Part shown: in pieces, positions 36,106-48,409 of the stretch
Numbering within the stretch: the stretch's first letter is position 1
Layout: the number at the start of each line of letters is the position of its first letter
Assembly (NCBI RefSeq): GCF_018390555.1
Contig: NZ_JAHBGB010000037.1
Coordinates: 310,001-374,000 of the forward strand
Direction: 5' to 3'
Source: Ancylobacter oerskovii
GTDB lineage: Bacteria > Pseudomonadota > Alphaproteobacteria > Rhizobiales > Xanthobacteraceae
DNA: 64,000 nt
Position numbers and translations under genes: made by a program
The notes under the pieces: model-generated
Told to the model about the DNA's origin: nothing
Seen by the model: the letters and a program-made list of their open reading frames with translations, nothing else
The model's database searches: none

Positions 36106-37494
36106 ATGACCGTTCCGCCTGACCACGAACTTCCTCCCTCCGCCCCGCCCTTCGGCGAGGCCGTGCGGGTCTGGGCGAAGATCGGGCTGCTCAGTTTCGG
36201 CGGTCCGGCGGGGCAGATCGCCCTCATGCACAAGGAACTGGTGGAGGATCGCCGCTGGATCGGCGAGCAGCGTTTCCTGCATGCCCTCAACTACTGCATG
36301 CTGCTGCCGGGGCCCGAGGCCCAGCAGCTCGCCACCTATATCGGCTGGCTGCTCCACCGCACTGCCGGTGGGCTGGTCGCGGGCCTGCTGTTCGTGCTGC
36401 CCGGCGCGCTGGTGATGCTGGGGCTCAGTGCGCTCTATGCCGTTTACCGGCATGTGCCGCTGGTGGAGGCAGCGTTCTTCGGCATCAAGGCGGCGGTGCT
36501 GGCCGTGGTGGTGCAGGCGGTGCTGAGGATCGGCCGGCGCGCGCTCGGGAACCGGCTGATGGTGGTCATCGCGGCGGCGGCGTTCGTCGGGATCTACCTG
36601 CTCCACCTGCCGTTTCCCCTGATCATCGCCCTGGCCGGCCTCGCCGGCTGGATCGGCCAGCGCTATGCGCCGGGGCTCTTCGCGCCGGCCGGGGCGGGGG
36701 CGAAGGGCGGGATCGCGGATCGGCCGGGCGCGGTCGACGCGATGTTCGAGCGCGGCGAGCTCGCCCATGCCGATCCTTCCGGCAGGAGGGCGCTGCGCGT
36801 GATCGCGACGTGCCTGCCGCTGTGGCTCGGTCCGGTGCTGCTGCTCTGGGCGATCACCGGCTCGTCCAGCGTGTGGACCCAGCTCGGCGCCTTCTTCAGC
36901 GCCATGGCCGTGGTCACGTTCGGCGGCGCCTATGCCGTGCTCGCCTATGTGGCGCAGGCGGCGGTGGACGGCTTCGGCTGGATGCAGCCGGGCGAGATGC
37001 TGGACGGCCTCGGCCTCGCCGAAACCACGCCGGGCCCGCTGATCATGGTGGTGCAGTTCGTCGGCTTCCTGGCGGCCTTCCGCAATCCGGGCGGGCTGGA
37101 TCCGCTGCTGGCCGGCGGCCTCGGGGCGGCGCTGACCACCTGGGTGACGTTCGCGCCCTGCTTCTTCTGGATCTTCCTCGGGGCGCCCTTCGTTGAATCG
37201 CTGCGCGGCAACCGCGCGCTGGCGGCGTCGCTGTCGGCGATCACCGCCGCCGTCGTCGGCGTCATCCTGAACCTCGCTTTGTGGTTCGCGCTGCATGTGG
37301 TGTTCCGGCAGGTGGAGAGCGTCGACATTCTCGGTCTGCGGCCGGATCTGCCGGTGCCAGGCTCCATCGACTGGGCGGCGGCGGCGCTCGCCGCGGCGGC
37401 GCTGGTCGCGACGCTGTGGCTGCGCGCCGGCATGTTCACCACCCTGGCCGGCTGCGCCCTGGCGGGCATCGGCCTGCGGCTGCTCGCCGGCTAG
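36106..37494 (+). CDS. chrA: Chromate transporter ChrA
   Basis: A 462-residue long-chain CHR family protein with two homologous membrane domains of about 200 residues. The diagnostic motifs are 'LLSFGGPAGQIALMHKELVEDRRW' and 'LLPGPEAQQLATYIGW' in the first half and 'VTFGGAYAVLAYV' and 'LAETTPGPLIMVVQFVGF' in the second. The family exports chromate and may move sulfate-like anions. No chrB regulator adjoins, so chromate as the natural substrate is not certain. Confidence 0.92.
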   Translation: MTVPPDHELPPSAPPFGEAVRVWAKIGLLSFGGPAGQIALMHKELVEDRRWIGEQRFLHALNYCMLLPGPEAQQLATYIGWLLHRTAGGLVAGLLFVLPGALVMLGLSALYAVYRHVPLVEAAFFGIKAAVLAVVVQAVLRIGRRALGNRLMVVIAAAAFVGIYLLHLPFPLIIALAGLAGWIGQRYAPGLFAPAGAGAKGGIADRPGAVDAMFERGELAHADPSGRRALRVIATCLPLWLGPVLLLWAITGSSSVWTQLGAFFSAMAVVTFGGAYAVLAYVAQAAVDGFGWMQPGEMLDGLGLAETTPGPLIMVVQFVGFLAAFRNPGGLDPLLAGGLGAALTTWVTFAPCFFWIFLGAPFVESLRGNRALAASLSAITAAVVGVILNLALWFALHVVFRQVESVDILGLRPDLPVPGSIDWAAAALAAAALVATLWLRAGMFTTLAGCALAGIGLRLLAG

Positions 37495-37625
37495 CCGGCC
37501 GTCGCCAAATCGCCCCAAACGCCCCGCACCTTCGCGCAAGGGGCGAGACGCGACGCGGCGGCTTGCCGGGTCGTCGGTGCCGGCGGCGCGGCCGGGCGGG
37601 CGCGTCTTGATGCAGGGCCGCTCGC

Positions 37626-39131
37626 ATGTCCGACGACCTCGCCGCGCTTACCGCCCTCCGCCGCTTCGGCCTCGGCCCGCGCCGCGGCGATCTCGCCCGC
37701 ATCCGTTCCGATCCGCGCGGGGCCCTCATCGAGGAACTTGCGCAGCCCGCCACCGCCCGGCTGGAGGACACCTCCCTGCCGGGCAGCCAGCAGGCCCTGG
37801 CGCGCAACGCCGCCTATCAGCGCGCGGTAACCCGGGCGCGGCAGCAAAAGGCGCCCGTGGCGGAAGCGGCGAGGGCGACGTCGGTCGCCCTGCGCGCGCC
37901 GGCGGAGCGGGCGCCCGGCGGGTCCATGGAAGCGGCATCCGGCGGGATGGCGACGCCTCCGGCCGGGATGGCGACACCTCCGGTCGGCATGGCGGCGCCG
38001 TCGATGGGCGGCAACGGCCTCGGCCCTTCGCCCGACGTGCCCGTCTACGAGCAGGAGGTGGCGGCGCGGCTGATCCGCCTGCACGACGTGCCGGTCGGCT
38101 TCACCGAGCGGCTGGTGCTGTTCTGGGCCAATCACTTCGCCATCGCGCTCAAGGACGGGACGGTGCGCATCCTCGCCGGCGCCTTCGAGCGCGAGGCGAT
38201 CCGCCCGCATGTGCTCGGGCGCTTCGCCGACATGCTGAAGGCGGTGGAGCAGCATCCGGCGATGCTGTTCTATCTCGACAACAACCAGTCGGCCGGTCCC
38301 GCCTCCAACGTGGCCCTGAAGAACAGGCGCGGCCTCAACGAGAACCTGGCGCGCGAGACGCTGGAGCTGCACACGCTCGGCGTCGCCGGCGGCTACTCCC
38401 AGGCGGACGTCACCTCGCTCGCCCGCATCCTCACCGGCTGGACGGTGGCCTCGGCCGACGAGGACGCCTTCAATGGCGGGCGCTTCACCTTCGCCCCGGT
38501 CCGGCACGAGCCGGGCGAGCAGACGCTGCTCGGCCATGTCTATCCCGAGGGCGGCGTCGAGCAGGGGGAGGCGGCGTTGCTGGCGCTGGCGGCGCATCCG
38601 GCGACCGCCCGCCATATCGCCCGCAAATTCGCGGCCCATTTCGTCGGCGACGATCCGCCGCCGGCGCTGGTGGACAGGCTGGCGGCGAGCTTCCGCACCA
38701 GCGGCGGCGACCTGAAGGAGCTCGCCCGCAGCCTGATCGAATCGCCGCAGGCTTGGGAGGCGCCGGCGGACAAGCTGCGTTCGCCGCAGGAGTTCCTCTT
38801 CGCCGCGGTGCGGCTCACCGGCAAGCCGGACCAGGTGAAGATGGCGCTGGGCCAGCTCGTCGCCATGGGGCAGCCCATGTGGAATCCGGGCAGTCCCAAG
38901 GGCTTCCCGGATCGCAGCGACGAGTGGCTGTCGCCGACCGGCATCAAGACTCGCCTCGACGTCGCCGACCAGATCGGGCGGATCGCCGGCGCGGCCGATC
39001 CGCTGGAGCTCGCCGAGGCCGCTTTCGGCGCCTCGGTCTCGCAGGAGACGCTGCGCGCGATCCGCCGCGCCGAAAGTCGCCCGCAGGCGGTGGCGCTGCT
39101 GCTGATGGTACCGGAATTCCAGAGGAGATAG
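37626..39131 (+). CDS. DUF1800 domain protein
   Basis: A 501-residue protein of the DUF1800 family ('LRRFGLGPRRGDLARI', 'VLFWANHFAIA', 'NENLARETLELHTLGV', 'GYSQADVTSLARILTGW'). Members nearly always sit upstream of a DUF1501 gene, as here (2-base gap), and are thought to act outside the cytoplasm; the role is unknown. I see no clear signal peptide at this start. Residues 107-127 form a low-complexity triple repeat (GMATPPA, GMATPPV, GMAAPSM) inside an otherwise conserved N-terminal region. The ATG at 37626 has only a weak ribosome site. Confidence 0.88.
   Translation: MSDDLAALTALRRFGLGPRRGDLARIRSDPRGALIEELAQPATARLEDTSLPGSQQALARNAAYQRAVTRARQQKAPVAEAARATSVALRAPAERAPGGSMEAASGGMATPPAGMATPPVGMAAPSMGGNGLGPSPDVPVYEQEVAARLIRLHDVPVGFTERLVLFWANHFAIALKDGTVRILAGAFEREAIRPHVLGRFADMLKAVEQHPAMLFYLDNNQSAGPASNVALKNRRGLNENLARETLELHTLGVAGGYSQADVTSLARILTGWTVASADEDAFNGGRFTFAPVRHEPGEQTLLGHVYPEGGVEQGEAALLALAAHPATARHIARKFAAHFVGDDPPPALVDRLAASFRTSGGDLKELARSLIESPQAWEAPADKLRSPQEFLFAAVRLTGKPDQVKMALGQLVAMGQPMWNPGSPKGFPDRSDEWLSPTGIKTRLDVADQIGRIAGAADPLELAEAAFGASVSQETLRAIRRAESRPQAVALLLMVPEFQRR
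37944..38006 (+). repeat. Three tandem 21-bp coding repeats in the DUF1800 gene
   Basis: Three 21-bp units each encode GMAxPxx. The first two units are almost identical and the third has diverged. The repeat keeps the frame and lies in a Gly/Pro/Met-rich linker. Confidence 0.7.
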
Positions 39132-39133
39132 CC

Positions 39134-40357
39134 ATGGAACTGTGCGAGACCTCCGTCTCCCGACGTGCCGTCCTCGGCGCTTCCGGCGCTCTCTTCGCCT
39201 GGGCCTTCATGCCGCGCCTCGCCTTTGCCGCCGGCGGCCGCGACGCGCGCTTCGTCTGCATCGTGCTGCGCGGAGCGATGGATGGCCTCGCCTGCGTCGC
39301 CCCGGTGGGCGATCCCGCCTATGCCGGGCTGCACGGGGACCTCGCGCTGTCCCTCGAGGGCGAGATTCCCGCCCTGCCGCTCGACGGCTTCTTCGCGCTG
39401 CATCCCGCCATGCCGAACTTCGCCCGCCTCTACAAGGCGGGGCAGGCGAGCGTGGTGCACGCGGCGGCGACCGGCTATCGCGACCGTTCGCATTTCGACG
39501 GGCAGGATGTGCTTGAAAGCGGCCAGCCGGCGCCGGGGCGGACCGAGACCGGCTGGCTGAACCGCTTCCTCGCCGGGCTGCCGGCCGGCGAGCGGATCGC
39601 TGCGACCGGGGCGCTGGGCGTCGGATCGGTGCCGCCGCTGGTGGTGCGGGGCGCGGCGCCGGTGCTCGGCTGGAGCCCGGCCGTGCTGCCGCCGGCCGGA
39701 GAGGACCTCGCCGAGCGGCTCGCCGCGCTCTATGCCGAGCGCGACCCGGCGCTGCACCGCACGCTGCTCGAAGGGCTGAAGACCGAGGGCCTCGTCTCGA
39801 TGAACGGGCCGGCGATCAAGCGGCAGGGCGGCCCGGCCGATCCGAAGGGCATGAACCAGACGGCCCGGGGCGCGGCGCGGCTGCTGGCGCGCGACGACGG
39901 GCCGCGCATCGCCGGCCTCGCCTTCGAGGGGTGGGATACCCACGCCAATGAGGGCGGGGTGAAGGGGCAACTGGCCAACCGGCTGCGCGGGCTCGACGAC
40001 GCCATCGGCGTCTTCGCCGAGACGCTGGGGCCGAAATGGCGGGACACCGCGGTGATGGTGGTGACGGAGTTCGGCCGTACCGCCCGCATCAACGGCACGC
40101 GCGGCACCGATCACGGGACCGGCACGGTGGTGCTGCTGGCCGGCGGGGCCATTCGCGGCGGCCGGGTGATCGCCGATTGGCCGGGGCTTGCCGACGCCGC
40201 GCTGCTGGAGGGACGCGACCTGCGCCCGACCACCGATGTGCGCGCCGTGGCCAAGGGGCTGCTGGCGGATCTGTTCGGCGCGCCCGCCGCCTTCCTCGCG
40301 CGCGAGGTGTTTCCCGAGACGGGGACGCTGGCGCCGCTCAAGGATCTCGTCGCCTGA
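39134..40357 (+). CDS. DUF1501 domain protein, Tat-exported
   Basis: A 407-residue protein of the DUF1501 family, an alkaline-phosphatase-superfamily fold. The N terminus 'SVSRRAVLGASGALFAWAF' is a twin-arginine signal, so it works in the periplasm or cell surface. Family blocks 'LRGAMDGLACVAPVGDPAY', 'YRDRSHFDGQDVLESG', 'WDTHANEGG' and 'TEFGRTARINGTRGTDHGTG' are intact, including His/Asp residues that could bind metal. It is coupled to the DUF1800 gene, starting two bases after its stop with AGAGGAGA upstream. Function unknown. Confidence 0.9.
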   Translation: MELCETSVSRRAVLGASGALFAWAFMPRLAFAAGGRDARFVCIVLRGAMDGLACVAPVGDPAYAGLHGDLALSLEGEIPALPLDGFFALHPAMPNFARLYKAGQASVVHAAATGYRDRSHFDGQDVLESGQPAPGRTETGWLNRFLAGLPAGERIAATGALGVGSVPPLVVRGAAPVLGWSPAVLPPAGEDLAERLAALYAERDPALHRTLLEGLKTEGLVSMNGPAIKRQGGPADPKGMNQTARGAARLLARDDGPRIAGLAFEGWDTHANEGGVKGQLANRLRGLDDAIGVFAETLGPKWRDTAVMVVTEFGRTARINGTRGTDHGTGTVVLLAGGAIRGGRVIADWPGLADAALLEGRDLRPTTDVRAVAKGLLADLFGAPAAFLAREVFPETGTLAPLKDLVA

Positions 40358-40492
40358 CGGCGCCGGAGCGGCGGTGACACTATCTCGCGCCTCTGCGTCG
40401 CGGCGGCGCCGGCCGAACGGCTGCGCGGGCGACCCGGGCGCGATATGATGGGCCGGCATGATATCCGCAGCAAACGGCAGGGGAGGCTCGCC

Positions 40493-40984
40493 ATGAGGGG
40501 CTGCCGCGCTCTTTTCGTGGTCGCCGCATTGATGTCGCCGGTCGCGGCGAGCCAGGCGGAGGCGTCCTCGCGCACGGTGGCGATCGCCGATTTCCAGTAC
40601 ATCGACACTTCCGGCGAGGCGCGGGACCAGAAGGCCGACCACGCATCGCGCCTCGAGGCGTTCATGACGGCGCTGCATCGCGATCTCGCGGCGAGCGACA
40701 TGTTCCGCGTGGTGCCGCTGCCGTGCCGCCCCTGCGTGCTCACCGACGGCAACGCCGCCAAAATCGCCGGCATGGCGCAGAAGGCCGGCGCCGAGTTCCT
40801 GCTGGTGGGCGGAATCCAGAAGATGAGCACGCTGGTGCAATGGGCCAAGGTGGCGCTGATCGACCTCAGGACCGACGAGAAGGTGCTGGAGCGGCTCTAC
40901 ACCTTTCGCGGCGACAATGACGAGGCCTGGCGCAACGCGGAAAGCTTCATTTCCCGCCAGATCATCGGCCTGTCGTCGCAATAG
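40493..40984 (+). CDS. DUF3280/DUF2380-type secreted protein
   Basis: A 163-residue protein with a signal peptide (about 1-24, ending SQAEA) and the family features 'VAIADFQYIDTSGE', a CxxC pair ('PCRPCVL'), 'GAEFLLVGGIQKMSTL' and 'FRGDNDEAWRNAESFI'. Function unknown. The ATG at 40493 follows GGGGAGG. It is 135 bases after the DUF1501 gene and could share its transcript, and it lies directly before recA, which has its own promoter. Confidence 0.75.
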   Translation: MRGCRALFVVAALMSPVAASQAEASSRTVAIADFQYIDTSGEARDQKADHASRLEAFMTALHRDLAASDMFRVVPLPCRPCVLTDGNAAKIAGMAQKAGAEFLLVGGIQKMSTLVQWAKVALIDLRTDEKVLERLYTFRGDNDEAWRNAESFISRQIIGLSSQ

Positions 40985-41008
40985 GCCGGCCGTGCGCCGG
41001 CTCGACAG

Positions 41009-41023
41009 GAACATATTGCGAAC
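41009..41023 (+). promoter_or_regulatory. SOS box (LexA operator) of recA
   Basis: GAAC-N7-GAAC is an exact match to the alphaproteobacterial LexA site. It overlaps the -35 element of the recA promoter, so LexA binding would block transcription until DNA damage. Confidence 0.9.
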
Positions 41024-41044
41024 TCGGAACAAAGCAGGTACATT
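41016..41044 (+). promoter_or_regulatory. recA promoter
   Basis: TTGCGA (41016-41021) and TACATT (41039-41044) are 17 bases apart, 46 bases upstream of the recA start. The SOS box overlaps the first element. Confidence 0.6.
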
Positions 41045-41089
41045 CGGGAAATCACAGCAAAACACTTGCTTGCGACCCGGAGCCCGGCA

Positions 41090-42166
<1,077 letters not shown>

Positions 42167-42366
42167 GCGCGCGCCGGGCGACATGGCCGGCTGCGGGGGC
42201 GTGCCCCGCGGCCGATCTTCGTCGCGCGGCTTGTGCGAGGAAGCGGCGAGGCCGGCGCGCGGCCTTTCTGGACAAGCCATTGCGGCGTCGTTAGAACCGG
42301 GGCTCGCGCCGCTCCGGCGCGGGCCGGCGCAGCTGCCGGGGGTCTATTTTCTGCGGGCAGTGTTCG

Positions 42367-45018
<2,652 letters not shown>

Positions 45019-45076
45019 GCGGCGGAGCGTCGCGAGGGCATCCCCTGGGTCGTCCGTTCGGGAGTGTGGGCGGATC

Positions 45077-46333
45077 ATGGCGGCGCGCAGGAAGCAGGGG
45101 CGCTGGTGGTCCAGCGCCGGACGCCGCGAGCTGCGGCGCCGGTGCCACGAAGTGCTGGAAGGCAGCGGCTCGGATGCGCTCGGCCGCTGGATCAACATCG
45201 GGCTGATCTTGCTGGTGCTCGCCAATGTGGCGGCCGCGGTGCTGGAGACCGTGCCGAGCCTCATGCTGCGCGACGCGGCGGTGTTGCGCGGCTTCGAGGC
45301 TTTCTCGCTGGTGGCCTTCGCGCTGGAATATGGGGTGCGGTTGTGGATCGCTCCCGAGGATCCGCGCTACCGGGGGCTGAGCCGGCGACAGGCGCGCTGG
45401 CGCTATGCGCGCACCCTGCCGGCGCTGGTGGACCTGGCGGCGTGGCTGCCCTTCCTTCTGTCGGCGCTATGGGGCGTCAATCTGCGGACATTGGCGATCC
45501 TGCGCCTGATGCGCTTCGTCAAGATCGCCCGCTACTCCCCTGGAATGCAGTCGCTTTTCGAAGTGCTCTATGCCGAGCGGCAATCGCTGCTCGCCTGCCT
45601 GTGGCTGCTGGCCGCGGCGGTGCTGATCTCCGCTTCCGCCATGTATGTCGCCGAAGGCGACGTCCAGCCGGACCGCCTCGGATCGATCCCCCAGGCGATG
45701 TGGTGGGCCATGGCGACGGTGACCACCGTCGGCTATGGCGACGTCTATCCGCTTACGGCCATCGGGCGGGTGATCGCCGGTCTGACCATGCTGACCGGCA
45801 TCATCATGATCGCCTTGCCGGTCGGCATCATCGCCACGGCTTTCGTCGACGTGATCAAGCGGCGCGATTTCGTCATCACCTGGGGCATGCTGGCGCGGGT
45901 GCCGCTGTTCGCCGATCTCGACGCGGCGGCCATCGGCGAGATCCACAAGGTGCTCTCCGCCCATACGGCGCAGCCGGACGAGATCGTCGCCCGGCGTGGT
46001 GAGCCGGCACGGTCGATGTATTTCATCGCTTCCGGCGAGGTGGAACTGGAGTTCGGTGACGAGACGGTGGTGCTCGGCGCCGGCCAATTCTTCGGCGAGA
46101 TGGCGCTTCTTCACAGTGCCCAGCGCGCTGCCACCGCCCGCGCCCGCCGCCGCAGCATGCTGCTGGTGCTCGATGCCGACGACCTGGCGGAAGTGGTGCA
46201 TCGTCACCCGGATATCGGCCAGCGCATCCGCAGCATGGCGAGGGACGAGGAGGGGCCGCACGCCATGGCCCGGCGAAGCGACATCGCCACAGGGGAGGTC
46301 GCGGAGGCGAAGGAGCAGGCGGACCGGGGATGA
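45077..46333 (+). CDS. Voltage-sensor-bearing potassium channel with cyclic-nucleotide-binding domain
   Basis: A 418-residue six-helix channel of the MloK1 type. S1 starts at about 40. S4 (about 137-152) carries R137, R143, R146, K149 and R152 at mostly three-residue spacing. The pore has selectivity filter TVGYGD (217-222). A C-terminal cyclic-nucleotide-binding domain (about 275-395) has the phosphate-binding cassette 'GQFFGEMALL...QRAATA' with the key E341 and R350. cAMP or cGMP would gate K+ flow. The ATG at 45077 follows GGGCGGATC. It is 58 bases after alaS; function otherwise unlinked. Confidence 0.9.
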   Translation: MAARRKQGRWWSSAGRRELRRRCHEVLEGSGSDALGRWINIGLILLVLANVAAAVLETVPSLMLRDAAVLRGFEAFSLVAFALEYGVRLWIAPEDPRYRGLSRRQARWRYARTLPALVDLAAWLPFLLSALWGVNLRTLAILRLMRFVKIARYSPGMQSLFEVLYAERQSLLACLWLLAAAVLISASAMYVAEGDVQPDRLGSIPQAMWWAMATVTTVGYGDVYPLTAIGRVIAGLTMLTGIIMIALPVGIIATAFVDVIKRRDFVITWGMLARVPLFADLDAAAIGEIHKVLSAHTAQPDEIVARRGEPARSMYFIASGEVELEFGDETVVLGAGQFFGEMALLHSAQRAATARARRRSMLLVLDADDLAEVVHRHPDIGQRIRSMARDEEGPHAMARRSDIATGEVAEAKEQADRG

Positions 46334-46371
46334 CTGTCAGGTGGCGCTTCCCGGGAGCCGCCGGTTGAACG

Positions 46372-46461
46372 CAACGGCGCTGAGCTACCCACGTTCGTTC
46401 GCGGCATAAGAGCCGACAACGGCGCCGAGCTGCCCACGTTCGTTCGCGGCACGAGCATCGG
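46372..46461. repeat. Two tandem copies of a 45-bp unit
   Basis: Units begin at 46372 and 46417 and share the core CCCACGTTCGTTCGCGGCA, with a few substitutions elsewhere. The unit length is a multiple of three; read on the minus strand each encodes PRTNVGSSAPL, but no credible gene contains it. Confidence 0.75.
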
Positions 46462-46775
46462 CCATCCCATACGACCGGGCGATGACGGCGCCGGATCAAT
46501 CGGAAGATGCCGGCGGGGCGGCCTCGGCAGGTGCGCGCCGGGAGCCAACGCCGCGCGCACCGGCGGCGAGATGCGGGCTTTGTCGTGCCGATGCGAGCAA
46601 GCGGGCTGGCTCCAGAGGCACGCGCAACCCGGCAGGCGTCGAGCGGTAAGGCCTTCGCCCGATTTCCGGTAGTTCCACAGTTGTGGCGAGGTGGGTGCCG
46701 CAGGAAACGACGAGCGCGTTCCATCAGGGGAATGTTCAGCGCCTTGCGCAGATCGGCGACGTCGGCAGCGCTCTC

Positions 46776-46816
46776 GGTGGAGCTGTCGGCGGCTCACCCG
46801 GTGGAGCTGTTGGCGG
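46776..46816. repeat. Two copies of a 17-bp motif with 24-bp period
   Basis: GGTGGAGCTGTCGGCGG at 46776 and GGTGGAGCTGTTGGCGG at 46800 differ at one base. Confidence 0.6.
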
Positions 46817-46864
46817 AAAGGTCGATCCCCCTCGCGTACCGGCCGATCCCGGCGGGGCATTGCA

Positions 46865-46904
46865 CCGGAGGCCGGCCGGCGGAAAGGTGCCGTCCGGCCT
46901 CCGG
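46865..46904. terminator. Inverted repeat downstream of icd, possible terminator
   Basis: CCGGAGGCCGG (46865-46875) and CCGGCCTCCGG (46894-46904) form a perfect 11-bp stem with an 18-base loop, 49 bases past the icd stop. There is no T-run, so Rho-independent action is doubtful. Confidence 0.4.
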
Positions 46905-46953
46905 CGGAAGCGCGGGCGGGATGGAGCGTCCACCCCGCCCGGCAGGGCGTGCC

Positions 46954-48165
46954 TCAGGCGAGCGCCTTGCTGAGGTTCTCGGAGATCTTGTCGAGGAAGC
47001 CGGTGGTGGACAGCCACTTCTGGTCCGGCCCGATCAGCAGGGCGAGGTCCTTGGTCATGTCGCCGGCCTCGACGGTGTCGACGCACACCTTCTCCAGCGT
47101 GGCGGCGAAGGCGGCGAGCTCGGCATTGTCGTCGAGCTTGGCGCGATGGGCGAGGCCGCGCGTCCAGGCGAAGATCGAGGCGATGGAGTTGGTGGAGGTC
47201 TCCTTGCCCTTCTGGTGCTCGCGGTAGTGGCGGGTGACGGTGCCGTGCGCGGCTTCCGCCTCGACGGTCTTGCCGTCCGGCGTCATCAGCACCGAGGTCA
47301 TCAGGCCGAGCGAGCCGAAGCCCTGCGCCACGATGTCGGACTGCACGTCGCCGTCATAGTTCTTGCAGGCCCAGACATAGCCGCCGGACCACTTGAGCGC
47401 CGAGGCGACCATGTCGTCGATGAGGCGGTGCTCGTACCAGATCTTCTTCTTCTCGAACTCGGCCTTGAACTCGGCGTCGTAGATGTCCTGGAAGATCTTG
47501 CGGAAGCGGCCGTCATATTGCTTCAGGATGGTGTCCTTGGTGGACAGGTACACCGGGTAGTTGCGCATCAGGCCGTAATTGAGCGAAGCGCGGGCGAACT
47601 CGACGATGGATTCGTCGATGTTGTACATCGACAGCGCCACGCCGGCGCCGGGGAACTTGTAGACCTCGTGCTCGATGGTCTGGCCGTCCTCGCCGACGAA
47701 CTTGACGGTCAGCGTGCCCTTGCCCGGCACGGTGAAATCGGTGGCGCGGTACTGGTCGCCGAAGGCGTGGCGGCCGACGATGATCGGCTGCGTCCAGCCC
47801 GGCACCAGGCGCGGCACGTTCTTGCAGATGATCGGCTCGCGGAAGATCACGCCGCCGAGGATGTTGCGGATGGTGCCGTTGGGCGAGCGCCACATCTTCT
47901 TGAGGTTGTATTCCTTCACCCGGCCGACATCGGGGGTGATGGTGGCGCATTTCACGCCGACGCCGACCCGCTTGATCGCTTCCGCGGCGTCGATCGTCAC
48001 CTGGTCTTCGGTGCGGTCACGGTTCTCGACGCCGAGGTCGTAATACTCGAGGTCGATGTCGAGATAGGGGTGGATCAGCTTGTCCTTGATGTACTGCCAG
48101 ATGATGCGGGTCATCTCGTCGCCGTCGAGCTCGACGACCGGATTCGCAACCTTGATCTTCGCCAT
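46954..48165 (-). CDS. icd: NADP-dependent isocitrate dehydrogenase
   Basis: A 403-residue homodimeric (eukaryote-like, type II) isocitrate dehydrogenase of the TCA cycle, converting isocitrate to 2-oxoglutarate with NADPH formation. The start '[31 protein letters not shown]', '[19 protein letters not shown]' (substrate loop) and '[18 protein letters not shown]' (NADP specificity) match the family along the full length. It is monocistronic. Confidence 0.96.
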   Translation of the reverse strand: MAKIKVANPVVELDGDEMTRIIWQYIKDKLIHPYLDIDLEYYDLGVENRDRTEDQVTIDAAEAIKRVGVGVKCATITPDVGRVKEYNLKKMWRSPNGTIRNILGGVIFREPIICKNVPRLVPGWTQPIIVGRHAFGDQYRATDFTVPGKGTLTVKFVGEDGQTIEHEVYKFPGAGVALSMYNIDESIVEFARASLNYGLMRNYPVYLSTKDTILKQYDGRFRKIFQDIYDAEFKAEFEKKKIWYEHRLIDDMVASALKWSGGYVWACKNYDGDVQSDIVAQGFGSLGLMTSVLMTPDGKTVEAEAAHGTVTRHYREHQKGKETSTNSIASIFAWTRGLAHRAKLDDNAELAAFAATLEKVCVDTVEAGDMTKDLALLIGPDQKWLSTTGFLDKISENLSKALA

Positions 48166-48409
48166 GGTTCTACCTCGCGCGGAAGCGGCTTCGTAATGGG
48201 GCCTCGGCGCCAGTCCGCGCGGCAGGCGCCGGTGCGAGCGTGATACCGCGACCTCGGGTCAAACGAAAGCGCCTCGGTCCCCGACTTTTTGGCAGGTTGC
48301 CGTTGCGTCGCGGAACCGATTGTCGCCGGAGGTTCATGCGCCGCTGCTAGGCGGCGGACGTCATGCAGGCCCGGCGGACCGGTTGGCGCCGCCGCCAAGG
48401 AGACGTCCC

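Larger units (their letters stand above)
46334..46953. other. 620-base gap between the channel gene and icd, no gene recognised
   Basis: The flanking genes converge on this region. Several open frames cross it on both strands but none shows recognisable protein features, and all are rich in Arg, Pro and Ala as expected for non-coding high-GC DNA. It holds two small tandem repeats (46372-46461 and 46776-46816) and a long inverted repeat (46865-46904) just after icd. It may be a decayed gene or a repeat-rich spacer. Confidence 0.55.

Noticed and set aside
35317-37539. An upstream extension of the OppA frame giving a 1265-residue protein
   Set aside because: The extension is antisense to chrA and the VOC gene, has no homology, and a signal peptide with a ribosome site begins at 35316.
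42190-42212. GC-rich hairpin between recA and alaS as a terminator
   Set aside because: Stem has a mismatch and no T-run follows; such stems are frequent by chance at this GC content.
46204-46860. A minus-strand 218-residue frame containing the repeated PRTNVGSSAPL
   Set aside because: Overlaps the end of the channel gene, has no family features and a Pro/Arg-rich composition; treated as repeats in non-coding DNA.
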